A DNA stretch of 64,000 nt, taken from positions 124,001-188,000 of the forward strand of contig NZ_JAGIBI010000003.1 of the NCBI RefSeq assembly GCF_017744395.1, written 5' to 3'. The notes below the pieces were generated by a model, which was not told where the DNA came from, did no database searches, and was given only the letters and a program-made list of their open reading frames with translations. Numbering within the stretch: the stretch's first letter is position 1; the number at the start of each line of letters is the position of its first letter. Of the stretch, positions 27,350 to 37,609 are shown one piece after another. Source of the stretch: Herbaspirillum sp. (GTDB taxonomy: Bacteria; Pseudomonadota; Gammaproteobacteria; Burkholderiales; Burkholderiaceae_D). A program made the position numbers and the translations under genes.

Positions 27350-27889
27350 GTGCTGCATAGTATTTTCATGTTGATCGTCGATGCCGTCGCCAGCATCCTG
27401 GCTGGCGTCATGCTGCTGCGTTTCTGGATGCAGGTGGTGCGCGTGCGCCCGCCTCAGTCGGTCGGGCAGTTCGTCTATCAGTTGTCGGACTGGCTGGTCA
27501 AGCCGCTGCGCCGCGTGATGCCGGGCGGCGCCTACGACTGGGCCAGCCTGGTCGGCGCCTTCCTGATCGTGCTGCTGTCGATCGTCGCCGCCGTCGGCAT
27601 CGATTCCGGCTTCGACTTCAAGACCATCTTCCTGCTGTCGCTGGTGCGTTTCCTGCAATGGATCTTCTACGGCTTCATGGCGACGCTGATCATCGAAGCG
27701 GTCTTCAGCTGGGTCAACCCCTACGCGCCGCTGGCACCTTTCGTGCGGGCCCTCAACGAGCCGCTGCTGCGCCCGGTGCGCCGCATCATCCCGCTGGTCG
27801 GCGGCGTCGACCTCTCCCCGCTGGCGGTGCTGATCCTGCTGCAGATCGCCGTGCGGGTGGTCAGCACGCTGCTGTTGTCGCTGCTCTGA
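27350..27889 (+). CDS. YggT family membrane protein
   Basis: Small inner-membrane protein with two YGGT repeats, 179 residues with four to five hydrophobic segments. Each repeat has the amphipathic signature (LVKPLRRVMPG and LLRPVRRIIP). YggT proteins relate to osmotic tolerance and cell-division-site proteins, but the biochemical role is unsettled. GTG at 27350 (MLHSIFMLIVDAVASI) is chosen because GGAGAG ends four bases before it and relatives begin there; an ATG four codons upstream lacks a ribosome site. It ends at a shared terminator with the convergent peroxiredoxin gene. Confidence 0.9.
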   Translation: MLHSIFMLIVDAVASILAGVMLLRFWMQVVRVRPPQSVGQFVYQLSDWLVKPLRRVMPGGAYDWASLVGAFLIVLLSIVAAVGIDSGFDFKTIFLLSLVRFLQWIFYGFMATLIIEAVFSWVNPYAPLAPFVRALNEPLLRPVRRIIPLVGGVDLSPLAVLILLQIAVRVVSTLLLSLL

Positions 27890-27908
27890 AGCCCGGTTCC
27901 GGCCGCGT

Positions 27909-27939
27909 AAAAAAAGCCGCTTGTTGCAAGCGGCTTTTT
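27909..27939. terminator. Bidirectional terminator between yggT and the peroxiredoxin gene
   Basis: A run of A, then GCCGCTTG (27916-27923) pairing with CAAGCGGC (27927-27934), then five T. Confidence 0.9.
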
Positions 27940-27967
27940 CATTGGTGCGGGGAGATCCTGCCCGCGT

Positions 27968-28525
27968 TCACTTTTTCCGTGCGGCCGACCACTGCTCCAG
28001 GGCATGCATGGTGTTCTCCACGTGCTTTTCCGGATTCATGTCGGTGTATTCATAAAGGATGGCGTGGTCCGGCGTGATCACGTAAGAGGTGCGGCTGGCG
28101 CGCTCGGCGTTCTTGCCCAGCACCGCATCGTAGGACTTCATGATCTTCTGGTCGACGTCGGCGGCCACCGCGAACTTGCTGCGGCACTCGCTGACCGAGA
28201 ACTTGTTGAGCGTGTCGATGCTGTCGGCCGAAACCCCGATCACCGTCGCGCCCAGCGCCTTGTAGCGGTCGGTCGCTTCGGCGAACAGGTGGGCTTCGAT
28301 GGTGCAGCCGGTGGTAAAGGCGGCCGGGTAGAAGTACAGCACCACCGGGCCTTTCTTCAGCGCCGCCGACAGCGTGAAGGTGGAGACCTGGCCGCCCAGC
28401 GACGACGGCGCGGAGAATTCCGGCGCCTTGTCGCCGGGTTTGAGTGCGGCCAGGGCCGGCTGCGCCAGCAGGGCGGCGGCCAGCAGCAACGGGGCGGCCA
28501 GTCGTGCGGATGAAGTCTTCAACAT
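27968..28525 (-). CDS. Exported PrxQ/BCP-type peroxiredoxin
   Basis: Thiol peroxidase of the AhpC/TSA fold, 185 residues. A signal peptide (to about residue 26, AQPALA) sends it to the periplasm, unlike the usual cytoplasmic Bcp. The peroxidatic cysteine is Cys74 in FTTGCTIEA. The resolving cysteine found five residues later in many Bcp proteins is His79 here; Cys114 (SECRSK) may take that role, or the enzyme may be 1-Cys. ATG at 28525 is chosen because AAGGAG lies six bases before it; the ATG at 28531 directly abuts that site. Likely defence against peroxides at the cell envelope. Confidence 0.88.
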   Translation of the reverse strand: MLKTSSARLAAPLLLAAALLAQPALAALKPGDKAPEFSAPSSLGGQVSTFTLSAALKKGPVVLYFYPAAFTTGCTIEAHLFAEATDRYKALGATVIGVSADSIDTLNKFSVSECRSKFAVAADVDQKIMKSYDAVLGKNAERASRTSYVITPDHAILYEYTDMNPEKHVENTMHALEQWSAARKK

Positions 28526-28568
28526 ATGCATCTCCTTGAAGTAATGCGCCTCCGTTGCCGGGCAGGCG

Positions 28569-29504
28569 TCAGCCGAAACGGTAGCCGAACGCCTTGTGGA
28601 AGCGCTCTTCGATCTCGGCCTTGGACGGCGCGTGGTTCTGCGGGCCTTGCGAGGCGATCTTGATCGAGCCCATCAGGCTGGCCAGGCGGCCGGTGGTTTC
28701 CCAGTCGTAGCCTTCGGTCAGGCCGTGCAGCATGCCGGCGCGGAAAGCGTCGCCGCAGCCGGTCGGGTCTGCGATCTTCTCGGCCGGCACGCAGGGGATG
28801 TCGATCTTCTTGCCGCCGGTGTAGATCTCGGCGCCCAGTTCGCCGCGGGTGACGACCAGGGCCGAGACGCGTTCGGCGATCTGCGCCAGCGTCAGGCCGG
28901 TGCGCGCGGTCAGCATCTCGGCTTCGTAGTCGTTGACGGCCACATAGGTCGCCAGGTCGATGAAGTGCTTGAGGTCGTCGCCGCCGAACATCGGCATGCC
29001 CTGACCCGGATCGAAGATCAGCGGGATTTTCAGCTCAGCCGCCTGCTCCGCGTGCTGCAGCATGCCGTCGCGGCCGTCGGGGGCGACGATGGCGAATTTC
29101 ACCGGGCCGGCGTCGCCCACCTTGTTCTCATGCGAGAAGGTCATGGCGCCCGGGTGGAAGGCGGTGATCTGGTTGCTGTCGGCGTCGGTGGTGATGAAGC
29201 ATTGCGCGGTGAACGAGGAATCGATCGCGCGCACGCATTGGGTGGAAATGCCCAGCTCGGCGAAGCGTTCCATATAGGGGGCGCTGTCCAGGCCGACGGT
29301 GGCCATCACCACCGGGGCGCCGCCCAGCAGCTTCAGGTTGTAGCCGATGTTGCCGGCGCAGCCGCCGAACTCGCGGCGCATGGTCGGCACCAGGAAGGAG
29401 ACGTTGACCTTGTGCAACTGGTCGGCCAGGAGCGCTTCGGCGAAGCGGCCCTCGTATTGCATGATGTTGTCGTAAGCGAGGGAACCGCAGATCAGTGAGC
29501 TCAT
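28569..29504 (-). CDS. PfkB-family carbohydrate/nucleoside kinase
   Basis: Ribokinase-fold sugar or nucleoside kinase, 311 residues. The N-terminal GGCAGNIGYNLKLLGG motif and the C-terminal DPTGCGDAFRAG motif with the catalytic Asp are present. GQGMPMF, DPGQ and the VNDYEAEML stretch resemble adenosine-kinase-like members of the family, but the substrate cannot be settled. It is 43 bp downstream of the peroxiredoxin gene on the same strand order (it is transcribed first), so the two could share a transcript. Confidence 0.88.
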   Translation of the reverse strand: MSSLICGSLAYDNIMQYEGRFAEALLADQLHKVNVSFLVPTMRREFGGCAGNIGYNLKLLGGAPVVMATVGLDSAPYMERFAELGISTQCVRAIDSSFTAQCFITTDADSNQITAFHPGAMTFSHENKVGDAGPVKFAIVAPDGRDGMLQHAEQAAELKIPLIFDPGQGMPMFGGDDLKHFIDLATYVAVNDYEAEMLTARTGLTLAQIAERVSALVVTRGELGAEIYTGGKKIDIPCVPAEKIADPTGCGDAFRAGMLHGLTEGYDWETTGRLASLMGSIKIASQGPQNHAPSKAEIEERFHKAFGYRFG

Positions 29505-29606
29505 GGGGAAGGGTAAAGTGGTGGTGAATCCCGCATTGTAGAAGAAAGCGGCGGGGAGTTCAGCGCCGCCCGTCGAAAAAACGGGGCCGGGCGGGCGATA
29601 CCCGGA

Positions 29607-30779
29607 TCAGGGATAGAACAGGTAGATGCGATAGCCGGAGACCAGCGCGTCGTTCAGCTCGAAGGTCAGCTTGACCTGCTGTTCGCTTTCGCCGGCGATG
29701 CCGCTGTCGATCTGCTGTTGTTTGGGCAGGTATTCGCGCGGCCGGAAGACCCGGCGCACCACCGGCTTTTCGTCGTCGTTGTTGAGCGTGAGCTCGATGT
29801 AGGGCCAGGCCTGCGGGGTGGCGCCGCGGTTGCGCAGCACCAGCGACAGGGCGTAGATGTTCTGGTTGGGCGGCACCACCTGCAGCTCGTTCGATTCCAG
29901 CGACAAGCGGTCGATCTCGGCCGGCAGGCCGACCGTGCAATGGAAGGCGGCGCACATGCCGTTGAGCATGGGCTGCAGCGGCGGTACGGCGGCGGCCAAC
30001 TGGTTGCGCCAGTAATAGGCGGACTGCAGCAGCAGGACGGGCACCATCACGCCGGCCAGCACCATCATCGCCATCTGCAGGAAGTGGCCGCGCCGTTCCT
30101 TGCGCTCGGCCTTTTTGACGAAGGCCGGCGCCTCGGCGTCCTGGTCGGCCGCATCGCCGGCTTCTTCCGGTTCAGGTTCGGCATTGGCGCCGGTTTCGCC
30201 CAGGGAGTGGATATCCTCCCCGGCGGCTGCGGCGCCGGCGGCCCGTTCGTAGGCGGCGAACGGGTTTTCGTCGGCGTACCCGGCCGGGTTGTCGTCCCGA
30301 GGGACGGCATCGGGCGTTGCGTCTGCAACCGCGTCATGCGGCTCAGCCTCGTGGTCCGCATGGGACGGCGTGAGCGGCAGCGGGAAGTGCTCCTCGCCCT
30401 GCTCCGTGGCGCGCAGCGGCAGGCTCAGGTCGGGGATATAGCCGGGGTTGTCGGGCGAACGGAATACGTTGGGGCCGGCGACGGCGGGAATGGGGGCTGG
30501 GGGAGCAGGGGAAGCCGGAGCGGCCGTCGCGGGAGGCGGCGGCGGTGCTGCCGGAACCGGGATGTCGGCTTCGGGCGCGGCCGTGGCAGCAGCCTGCGCC
30601 TTGCTGCCCGGGACCGGCTGGTAGTGGCCGTCGCTGACGCTGGCTTCGACCAGGTAGTCGTTGCCGTTGAAGACTTGCTTGCAGCTACCGCAGCGGACCA
30701 GGCCGCCGCGCAGCTTGAGTTGGTCGCCGGCGACCCGGAAGATGGTGAAACAATGCGGACATTGGGTCGCCAACGCCAT
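29607..30779 (-). CDS. Zinc-ribbon and DUF3426 membrane protein
   Basis: 390 residues: an N-terminal MJ0042-type zinc ribbon (Cys7, Cys10, Cys30, Cys33), a ~190-residue Pro/Ala- and acid-rich linker, one membrane segment (about 233-258), and a C-terminal DUF3426 domain that would lie in the periplasm. The layout suggests a cytoplasmic sensor or scaffold tied to a periplasmic domain; function is unknown. It starts four bases after the prmA stop and ends the accB-accC-prmA transcript, a standard position in Burkholderiales. Confidence 0.88.
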   Translation of the reverse strand: MALATQCPHCFTIFRVAGDQLKLRGGLVRCGSCKQVFNGNDYLVEASVSDGHYQPVPGSKAQAAATAAPEADIPVPAAPPPPPATAAPASPAPPAPIPAVAGPNVFRSPDNPGYIPDLSLPLRATEQGEEHFPLPLTPSHADHEAEPHDAVADATPDAVPRDDNPAGYADENPFAAYERAAGAAAAGEDIHSLGETGANAEPEPEEAGDAADQDAEAPAFVKKAERKERRGHFLQMAMMVLAGVMVPVLLLQSAYYWRNQLAAAVPPLQPMLNGMCAAFHCTVGLPAEIDRLSLESNELQVVPPNQNIYALSLVLRNRGATPQAWPYIELTLNNDDEKPVVRRVFRPREYLPKQQQIDSGIAGESEQQVKLTFELNDALVSGYRIYLFYP

Positions 30780-30783
30780 GCGC

Positions 30784-31698
30784 TTACTCCGGCATACGGC
30801 CTGCCAGCGCCACCCAGCCTTCGTGCTCGGCCCAGACCGTCAGCGCAATGTAGGGCGCATAGGCGGCGATGACTTCCTGCGCCTGCCGGTCCAGCACGCC
30901 GGAGAGCACCAGCGCGCCGCCGGGCGCGACGCGTCCGGCCAGCATCGGCGCCATCAGTTGCAGCGGGCCGGCCAGGATGTTGGCCACCACCACTTCGAAG
31001 CGCTCGCCTTCCGGATGCGTCTGGGCGAAGGCTTCCGGCAGGAAATAGGCGACTTGGCACTGGTTGCGGGCCGAGTTGTAGTGGGCCGCTTCCAGCGCCT
31101 GCGGGTCGATGTCCACGCCGATCACCTGCGGCACGCCGACCTTGGCCGCCACCAGCGCCAGGATGCCCGAACCGCAGCCGTAGTCCAGCAGGGTGCGGGT
31201 TTGCGTGGCATTGGTTTCCAGCCACTCCATGCACAAACGGGTGGTGGGATGGCTGCCGGTGCCGAAGGCCAGGCCGGGGTCCAGCTCCAGCACCAGCGCG
31301 TCGTCATCCTGCGGCGCGTCGTGCCAGCTCGGCACGACCCAGATGCGCCGGCCGATATGGATGGGCTCGAACTGCGACTGCGTCAGGCGCACCCAGTCCT
31401 GCTCTTCCACCGCGCGGGTGGCAAAGGGCAGGGCATAGCCCAGGCCGATGGCCGCGGTGGCGTCGGCGACGATGGTCGCCAGATTGGCGTCCTTGTCGGC
31501 CAGCGCCACCACGCGGCTGCGGTCCCATGCCGCTTCGTCGGGCTCCATGCCGGGCTCGCCGAACAGCGGACGTTCGGCATCGGTGCCTTCGTCCGCATCT
31601 TCCACCGACACCGACAAAGCGCCAGCCTCCATCAGGGCATCGGACAACGCCTCCGCCTGTTCACGCGCCACTTCGATGACGATTTCAACCCAGCTCAT
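30784..31698 (-). CDS. prmA: Ribosomal protein L11 methyltransferase
   Basis: SAM-dependent methyltransferase that trimethylates ribosomal protein L11. The 304-residue protein has an N-terminal substrate domain ([20 protein letters not shown]) and a Rossmann methyltransferase domain with [12 protein letters not shown] (SAM motif I), [12 protein letters not shown] and the NILAGPL motif. It lies 14 bp after accC and 4 bp before the DUF3426 gene in one operon. Confidence 0.96.
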   Translation of the reverse strand: MSWVEIVIEVAREQAEALSDALMEAGALSVSVEDADEGTDAERPLFGEPGMEPDEAAWDRSRVVALADKDANLATIVADATAAIGLGYALPFATRAVEEQDWVRLTQSQFEPIHIGRRIWVVPSWHDAPQDDDALVLELDPGLAFGTGSHPTTRLCMEWLETNATQTRTLLDYGCGSGILALVAAKVGVPQVIGVDIDPQALEAAHYNSARNQCQVAYFLPEAFAQTHPEGERFEVVVANILAGPLQLMAPMLAGRVAPGGALVLSGVLDRQAQEVIAAYAPYIALTVWAEHEGWVALAGRMPE

Positions 31699-31712
31699 GG
31701 ATTACTTCACTT

Positions 31713-33089
<1,377 letters not shown>

Positions 33090-33268
33090 AACTGGAATGA
33101 GGCGTCGCTAAGGTCAAGCGTTATAGGTTCCGGATGCCGGGGCCGCGGTGCGCCATCCTGGCGCCGCGCCCCGTATCGACAGTACAGCATTTCCACTTCG
33201 ATTGCCGCCCGGAGGCGGCGTCATCCGGCTGAGCCGGGAATGCCATCAGGTCCGGTGCGGTACGGCGA

Positions 33269-33742
33269 TCAGCCCAACACGAACAGCGGCTGGCCGAATT
33301 CGACCGGCTGGCCGTTTTCCACCAGGATCTGCTTGACCACGCCGCCCTTGTCGGCGTCGATTTCGTTCAACAGCTTCATGGCTTCGATGATGCACAGGGT
33401 ATCGCCTTCCTTGACTTCCTTGCCGACTTCGACGAACGCCGGGGCGCCCGGAGCGGAGGAGCGGTAGAAGGTGCCGACCATCGGCGACTTCACGATATAG
33501 CCTTCCGGCACGGCGGCCGCCGGCGCGGCTGCGGCCGCAGGCGCAGCGGCCACGGGGGCGGCTGCCAGCGGTGCGGGGGCGGGCGCGTAAGCCTGCTGCT
33601 GCGGCACCATCACGACCTGGTTTTGCGCATTCGGGGAGGATTTGACGATCCTGACCTTGCTTTCGCCTTCAGTGACTTCCAGCTCTTCGATGGCCGATTC
33701 GGCAACCAGGTCGATCAGCGTCTTGAGTTTTCGTAAATCCAT
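33269..33742 (-). CDS. accB: Acetyl-CoA carboxylase biotin carboxyl carrier protein
   Basis: Carrier of the carboxybiotin between AccC and the carboxyltransferase, 157 residues. The conserved start [13 protein letters not shown] is joined by a Pro/Ala-rich flexible linker (about 52-79) to the biotinyl domain; the biotinylated residue is Lys123 in EAMKL. GAGG lies 8 bases before the ATG. It is transcribed with accC, and aroQ lies 131 bp upstream. Confidence 0.97.
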   Translation of the reverse strand: MDLRKLKTLIDLVAESAIEELEVTEGESKVRIVKSSPNAQNQVVMVPQQQAYAPAPAPLAAAPVAAAPAAAAAPAAAVPEGYIVKSPMVGTFYRSSAPGAPAFVEVGKEVKEGDTLCIIEAMKLLNEIDADKGGVVKQILVENGQPVEFGQPLFVLG

Positions 33743-33873
33743 TTGAATCCCTCGGAATGTAGATAAGTGTTAATTAAAGAAGCGCCGGCAGTCGGAACAC
33801 GGCCGGCGGTTATCGGTGCAGTGCTTGTTGCTGGTTTCTTGATGGGCCCGTTCAGGCGTGGATGAACCTGCCG

Positions 33874-34311
33874 TCAGGACTGACGCAGCCAGTAGTCGAT
33901 GGCCAGGCGGTAGCCGTCGACTCCAAAGCCGCACATGACTGCCCGGGCAATGCCGGACAGGTATGAAAAATGCCGAAATTCCTCGCGTTGATGAATATTG
34001 GAAATATGCACTTCCACGAACGGGATGGCCACGCCGGCCAGCGCATCGCGCAGGGCCACGCTGGTGTGGGTCAGTCCGCCGGGGTTGATGACGATGGCAT
34101 CCACGCCCTCCGTGCGGGCCTGGTGGATGCGGTCGATCAGTGCACCTTCGTGGTTGCTTTGGAACGATTGCAGCCTGGCGCCGGCGGCGCTTGCCTGTGC
34201 CTGCGCCAGCTTCTCGATGTCGGCCAGGCTGGTCGATCCGTAGACTTCCGGCTCCCTGGTCCCGAGCAGATTCAGGTTCGGGCCATTGAGCAGGAGGAGG
34301 TGTTTTGCCAT
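33874..34311 (-). CDS. aroQ: Type II 3-dehydroquinate dehydratase
   Basis: Dodecameric enzyme of the shikimate pathway converting 3-dehydroquinate to 3-dehydroshikimate. At 145 residues it shows GPNLNLLG (10-17), the catalytic Arg19 and Tyr24, NHEGALID (53-60), [10 protein letters not shown] (75-84) and His102 with Arg113. It sits before accB, the common arrangement in proteobacteria. aroE is also in the window, at 41284. Confidence 0.97.
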   Translation of the reverse strand: MAKHLLLLNGPNLNLLGTREPEVYGSTSLADIEKLAQAQASAAGARLQSFQSNHEGALIDRIHQARTEGVDAIVINPGGLTHTSVALRDALAGVAIPFVEVHISNIHQREEFRHFSYLSGIARAVMCGFGVDGYRLAIDYWLRQS

Positions 34312-34396
34312 GGAGATTAAGCTCCGTTTGACGACGATGCGCGCATTTTGCCGTCAAATGGCATCATTTGGCAAGAAAAACTTTCTTTTCGCGGAT

Positions 34397-34918
34397 TTAC
34401 AGTTGGGAGAGGTCTTGGCGCAGCTCGTCGAACTTCAAGCGGCCGAGGTAGATCTTTTTGACTTTGCCGTCCTTGCCTACCAGAGCGGTGAAGGGGAGAC
34501 CGCCTGCCTGGTTGCCGAATTGCCTGAGCAAGTCGGTGGCGCCGGTCCCGGCAACGTAGAGAGGATAGCGGATTTGGTATTTTTGTGCAAATTTGGCGAT
34601 ATTGTCCTGACTATCGACGCCAATTCCCAGAATTTGCACCGGGGCGATTTCCTGCTGCAAGGCCGTCAGCTCCGGCATTTCCTCCACGCAAGGGCCGCAC
34701 CAGGTGGCCCAGAAATTGACGACCAGCGGCTTGCCCTTCCATTGCGCCAGCGACTGCTGTTGCCCCGAGGCATCCGGCATCGATTGCGACAGCAGGCGAT
34801 TCAGGGCCTGGGTTTCGGGCGAATCGGCCGGATTGCCGCGATGGCTGGCGTACAGGCCCACGCTCGCGCAAATGACGGCAACAACGATCAACAGGGCGGC
34901 ATTGCGTAGCTTTTTCAT
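34397..34918 (-). CDS. TlpA-like membrane-anchored thioredoxin
   Basis: Thiol-disulfide protein of the TlpA/ResA group, 173 residues. An N-terminal hydrophobic segment (ALLIVVAVICASVG) anchors it in the inner membrane with the thioredoxin domain in the periplasm. The active site is WCGPC (Cys74, Cys77) with a later GLPFTALV cis-proline motif. It overlaps the upstream gene's stop by four bases (ATGA) and precedes aroQ. Role is probably reduction of periplasmic disulfides or cytochrome c thiols. Confidence 0.92.
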   Translation of the reverse strand: MKKLRNAALLIVVAVICASVGLYASHRGNPADSPETQALNRLLSQSMPDASGQQQSLAQWKGKPLVVNFWATWCGPCVEEMPELTALQQEIAPVQILGIGVDSQDNIAKFAQKYQIRYPLYVAGTGATDLLRQFGNQAGGLPFTALVGKDGKVKKIYLGRLKFDELRQDLSQL

Positions 34919-35559
34919 GGATTGTCTTCCTCGGATGTTTCGATCAGGCGCACCAGCGCGGCCGCGTCGCCGCGTTCCGGGCGCTTGCCGGCGGCAGTGC
35001 GCACGCTGCCGCGCAGGTCGTCTTCTTCATACAGGGCCAGGTGGGCCAGCTCCGGCGCCGCGCCTTTTTGCGGCAGCAGGAAGCTCAGCGTCTCCACCGG
35101 TTGGCCATTGCGGAAGTGCGGCGTCTCGCCGACTTCGAAATTCACGTTCTTATTGAGCAGGAAAATCTCCACGTCCTTGGCGCTGGGCGTGAACAGCTGC
35201 AGGTGGATGTCCGAATGCTCGCCGGCGGTGCCGTTGAACACCGCGCCGGTGATGTAGGGATTGAACGCCTGCAGGTCCTGCATCAGCTTCAGCGCCGTGC
35301 GGCGCAGGTGCAACAGGCGCGCCGGCTGGGTATCGGCGAAGAACAGTTCATTGTAGATGCGCACTTCGTCTTCGATCTGCTCGTTATCGGGCATGATCTC
35401 GCCGCGTACTTTCTGGTTGCCCAGGATCTGTTTGGCCGCCTTTCGCTTGGCGCTGCCGTAGTCGGCGCCGTCTTCGGCGATCATGCGCGCGGCGGCCGCG
35501 GCGATCTCGGCGCGCAGTTGTTCGGCGGGGGAAGTGAAGTCTGGCATGGGCGACATCAT
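34915..35559 (-). CDS. Conserved protein of unknown function (nucleotidyltransferase-like)
   Basis: A 214-residue cytoplasmic protein with no signal peptide. The N-terminal half is helical and basic (ISAKRKAAKQILGN-like region); the middle PYITGAVFNGTAGEHSDIHLQLF resembles the G-[S/T]-x8-D-x-D/H signature of nucleotidyltransferases, and the acidic end is variable. Relatives next to mpl in betaproteobacteria have sometimes been labelled as murein ligases without support. Start at 35559 is uncertain; ATG at 35556 and 35547 are possible and none has a good ribosome site. It is divergent from mpl and coupled to the tlpA-like gene by ATGA. Confidence 0.8.
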   Translation of the reverse strand: MMSPMPDFTSPAEQLRAEIAAAAARMIAEDGADYGSAKRKAAKQILGNQKVRGEIMPDNEQIEDEVRIYNELFFADTQPARLLHLRRTALKLMQDLQAFNPYITGAVFNGTAGEHSDIHLQLFTPSAKDVEIFLLNKNVNFEVGETPHFRNGQPVETLSFLLPQKGAAPELAHLALYEEDDLRGSVRTAAGKRPERGDAAALVRLIETSEEDNP

Positions 35560-35642
35560 ACCCGCTCGCGGCCACGGCCGCCCGCGGGCTGTCCGGCGCC
35601 TGTTCTCAGGTAAAATCCCAGGATTACACCCGAAGATTTGTT

Positions 35643-37022
35643 ATGCATATCCACATTCTCGGCATTTGCGGCACCTTCATGGGCGGTCTGGCCGTCCTCG
35701 CCAAGGAGGCCGGCCACAAGGTGACCGGCTGCGACGCCAATGTCTACCCGCCGATGAGCACCCAGCTTGAAGCCCAGGGCATCGAACTGATGCAAGGCTT
35801 CGACCCGTCCCAGGTGGACCTGGCGCCCGACCTGTTCGTGATCGGCAACGTCGTCTCGCGCGGCAACCCGCTGATGGAAGAGATCCTCAACCGCGGCCTG
35901 CCTTATGTTTCCGGCCCGGAATGGATCGGCCGCCACATCCTGCAGGACAAATGGGTGCTGGCCGTGGCCGGCACGCACGGCAAGACCACTACTTCGGCCA
36001 TGCTGGCCTGGATCCTGGAACATGCCGGCTACACCCCCGGTTTCCTGATCGGCGGCGTGCCGATGAATTTCGGCATTTCGGCGCGCCTGGGCAGCGACGG
36101 CCAGGGCGGCCCCTCGCCGTTCTTCGTCATCGAAGCCGACGAATACGATACCGCTTTCTTCGACAAGCGCAGCAAGTTCGTGCATTACCGCGCGCGCACC
36201 GCGATCCTGAACAACCTTGAATACGACCACGCCGACATCTTCCCCGACCTGGCCGCCATCGAGACCCAGTTCCACCACCTGGTGCGCACCGTCCCCGGCA
36301 TCGGCCGGTTGCTGGTCAACGGCCGCGAGCCGGCATTGCAGCGCGTGATCGCGCGCGGCTGCTGGAGCGAACGCGAAGACTTCGGCGTGGCCGGCACAGC
36401 GGGCTGGGCGCTGGCCAACCATGACGACGGCCGTTTCGACGTATTGTTCGACGGCGCCTTGCAAGGCACGGTGGCGTGGGAGTTGAGCGGCGAACACAAC
36501 CGCATGAACGCGCTGGCGGCGATCGCCGCCGCGCGCCACGTCGGCGTGCCGCCGGCCCAGGCCATCGAAGCGCTGGGCGCGTTCCAGAGCGTCAAGCGCC
36601 GCATGGAGCTGCGCGGCACCGTCAACGGCGTGGCCGTGTACGACGACTTCGCCCACCACCCGACCGCGATCGCCACCACCGTCGCCGGCCTGCGCAAGAA
36701 AATCGGCGCGGCCCGCATCCTGGCGGTGCTGGAGCCGCGCTCCAACACCATGAAGCTGGGCACCATGAAAGAAGCCTTGCCGACCAGCCTGGCCGACGCC
36801 GACCTGGTGTTCGGCTACGGCGCTCGCGCGGGCAAGGACGCGCTCGGCTGGAACCTGGCCGAGGCCTTGGCCCCGCTGGGCGACAAGGGCGCCGCCTTCG
36901 ACGACCTCGGCGCGCTGGTGCAGGCGGTGCGGGCGGCGGCCAAGCCGGGCGACCACGTGCTGGTGATGAGCAACGGCGGCTTCGGCGGCGTGCACCAGAA
37001 GATCCTGGACGCGCTGGCATGA
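35643..37022 (+). CDS. mpl: UDP-N-acetylmuramate:L-alanyl-gamma-D-glutamyl-meso-diaminopimelate ligase
   Basis: Mur-ligase family enzyme that attaches the recycled tripeptide L-Ala-D-Glu-mDAP to UDP-MurNAc, 459 residues. The start MHIHILGICGTFMGGLA separates it from MurC; the ATP site is GTHGKTTTSAM, followed by EADEYDTAFFDKRSKF and the third domain with YDDFAHHPTAI. It works in the same recycling route as AmpD (20525). Its stop overlaps the yqiA start (ATGA). Confidence 0.97.
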   Translation: MHIHILGICGTFMGGLAVLAKEAGHKVTGCDANVYPPMSTQLEAQGIELMQGFDPSQVDLAPDLFVIGNVVSRGNPLMEEILNRGLPYVSGPEWIGRHILQDKWVLAVAGTHGKTTTSAMLAWILEHAGYTPGFLIGGVPMNFGISARLGSDGQGGPSPFFVIEADEYDTAFFDKRSKFVHYRARTAILNNLEYDHADIFPDLAAIETQFHHLVRTVPGIGRLLVNGREPALQRVIARGCWSEREDFGVAGTAGWALANHDDGRFDVLFDGALQGTVAWELSGEHNRMNALAAIAAARHVGVPPAQAIEALGAFQSVKRRMELRGTVNGVAVYDDFAHHPTAIATTVAGLRKKIGAARILAVLEPRSNTMKLGTMKEALPTSLADADLVFGYGARAGKDALGWNLAEALAPLGDKGAAFDDLGALVQAVRAAAKPGDHVLVMSNGGFGGVHQKILDALA

Positions 37023-37609
37023 TCCTCTACCTGCATGGCTTCCGTTCCTCGCCGCAGTCCTTCAAGGCGCGGCTGATGGGGCAGCGCATGCGCGAACTGG
37101 GTTTGCAGGATATGTATGCCTGCCCGCAACTGCCGGCTTCGCCGGCGGGCGCCATCGCGCTGGCCCGCTCCATCGCGGACGGCGCCGACCAGCGGCGGCT
37201 CACGATCGTCGGCTCTTCGCTGGGCGGCTTCTACGCCACCTGGCTGGCCGAGCAGTACGGCTGCCGCGCGGTGCTGCTGAACCCGGCGGTGCAGCCGCCG
37301 CGCGAACTGGAATCCTATGTCGGCGTGACCACGCAATACCACTCCGACGAACCGTTCGAGTTCAAGCGCGAATACATCGATGAACTGCGCGCGCTGGCGG
37401 TGGACAAGATCAGCCGCCCCGAACGCTATTTCCTGATCGCCGCCACCGGCGACGAAGTGCTGGACTGGCGCGAGATGGTCGCGCACTACCCCGGCGCGCG
37501 CCAGACGGTGATCGAAGGCAGCGACCACGGCATCGCCGAATTCGCCGATTATCTTGACGACGTGCTGGCCTTTTGCGGCGTGGACGGTTCGGGCAAGGCG
37601 GTGTCCTGA
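37019..37609 (+). CDS. yqiA: YqiA/YcfP family alpha/beta hydrolase (esterase)
   Basis: Small alpha/beta hydrolase, 196 residues, of the UPF0227/YqiA esterase family. YLHGFRSSP forms the oxyanion part, the nucleophile is Ser in GSSLGG, the acid Asp in GDEVLDW and the His in EGSDHGI. Start ATG at 37019 overlaps the mpl stop; the end overlaps the ubiC start. Natural substrate unknown. Confidence 0.93.
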   Translation: MILYLHGFRSSPQSFKARLMGQRMRELGLQDMYACPQLPASPAGAIALARSIADGADQRRLTIVGSSLGGFYATWLAEQYGCRAVLLNPAVQPPRELESYVGVTTQYHSDEPFEFKREYIDELRALAVDKISRPERYFLIAATGDEVLDWREMVAHYPGARQTVIEGSDHGIAEFADYLDDVLAFCGVDGSGKAVS

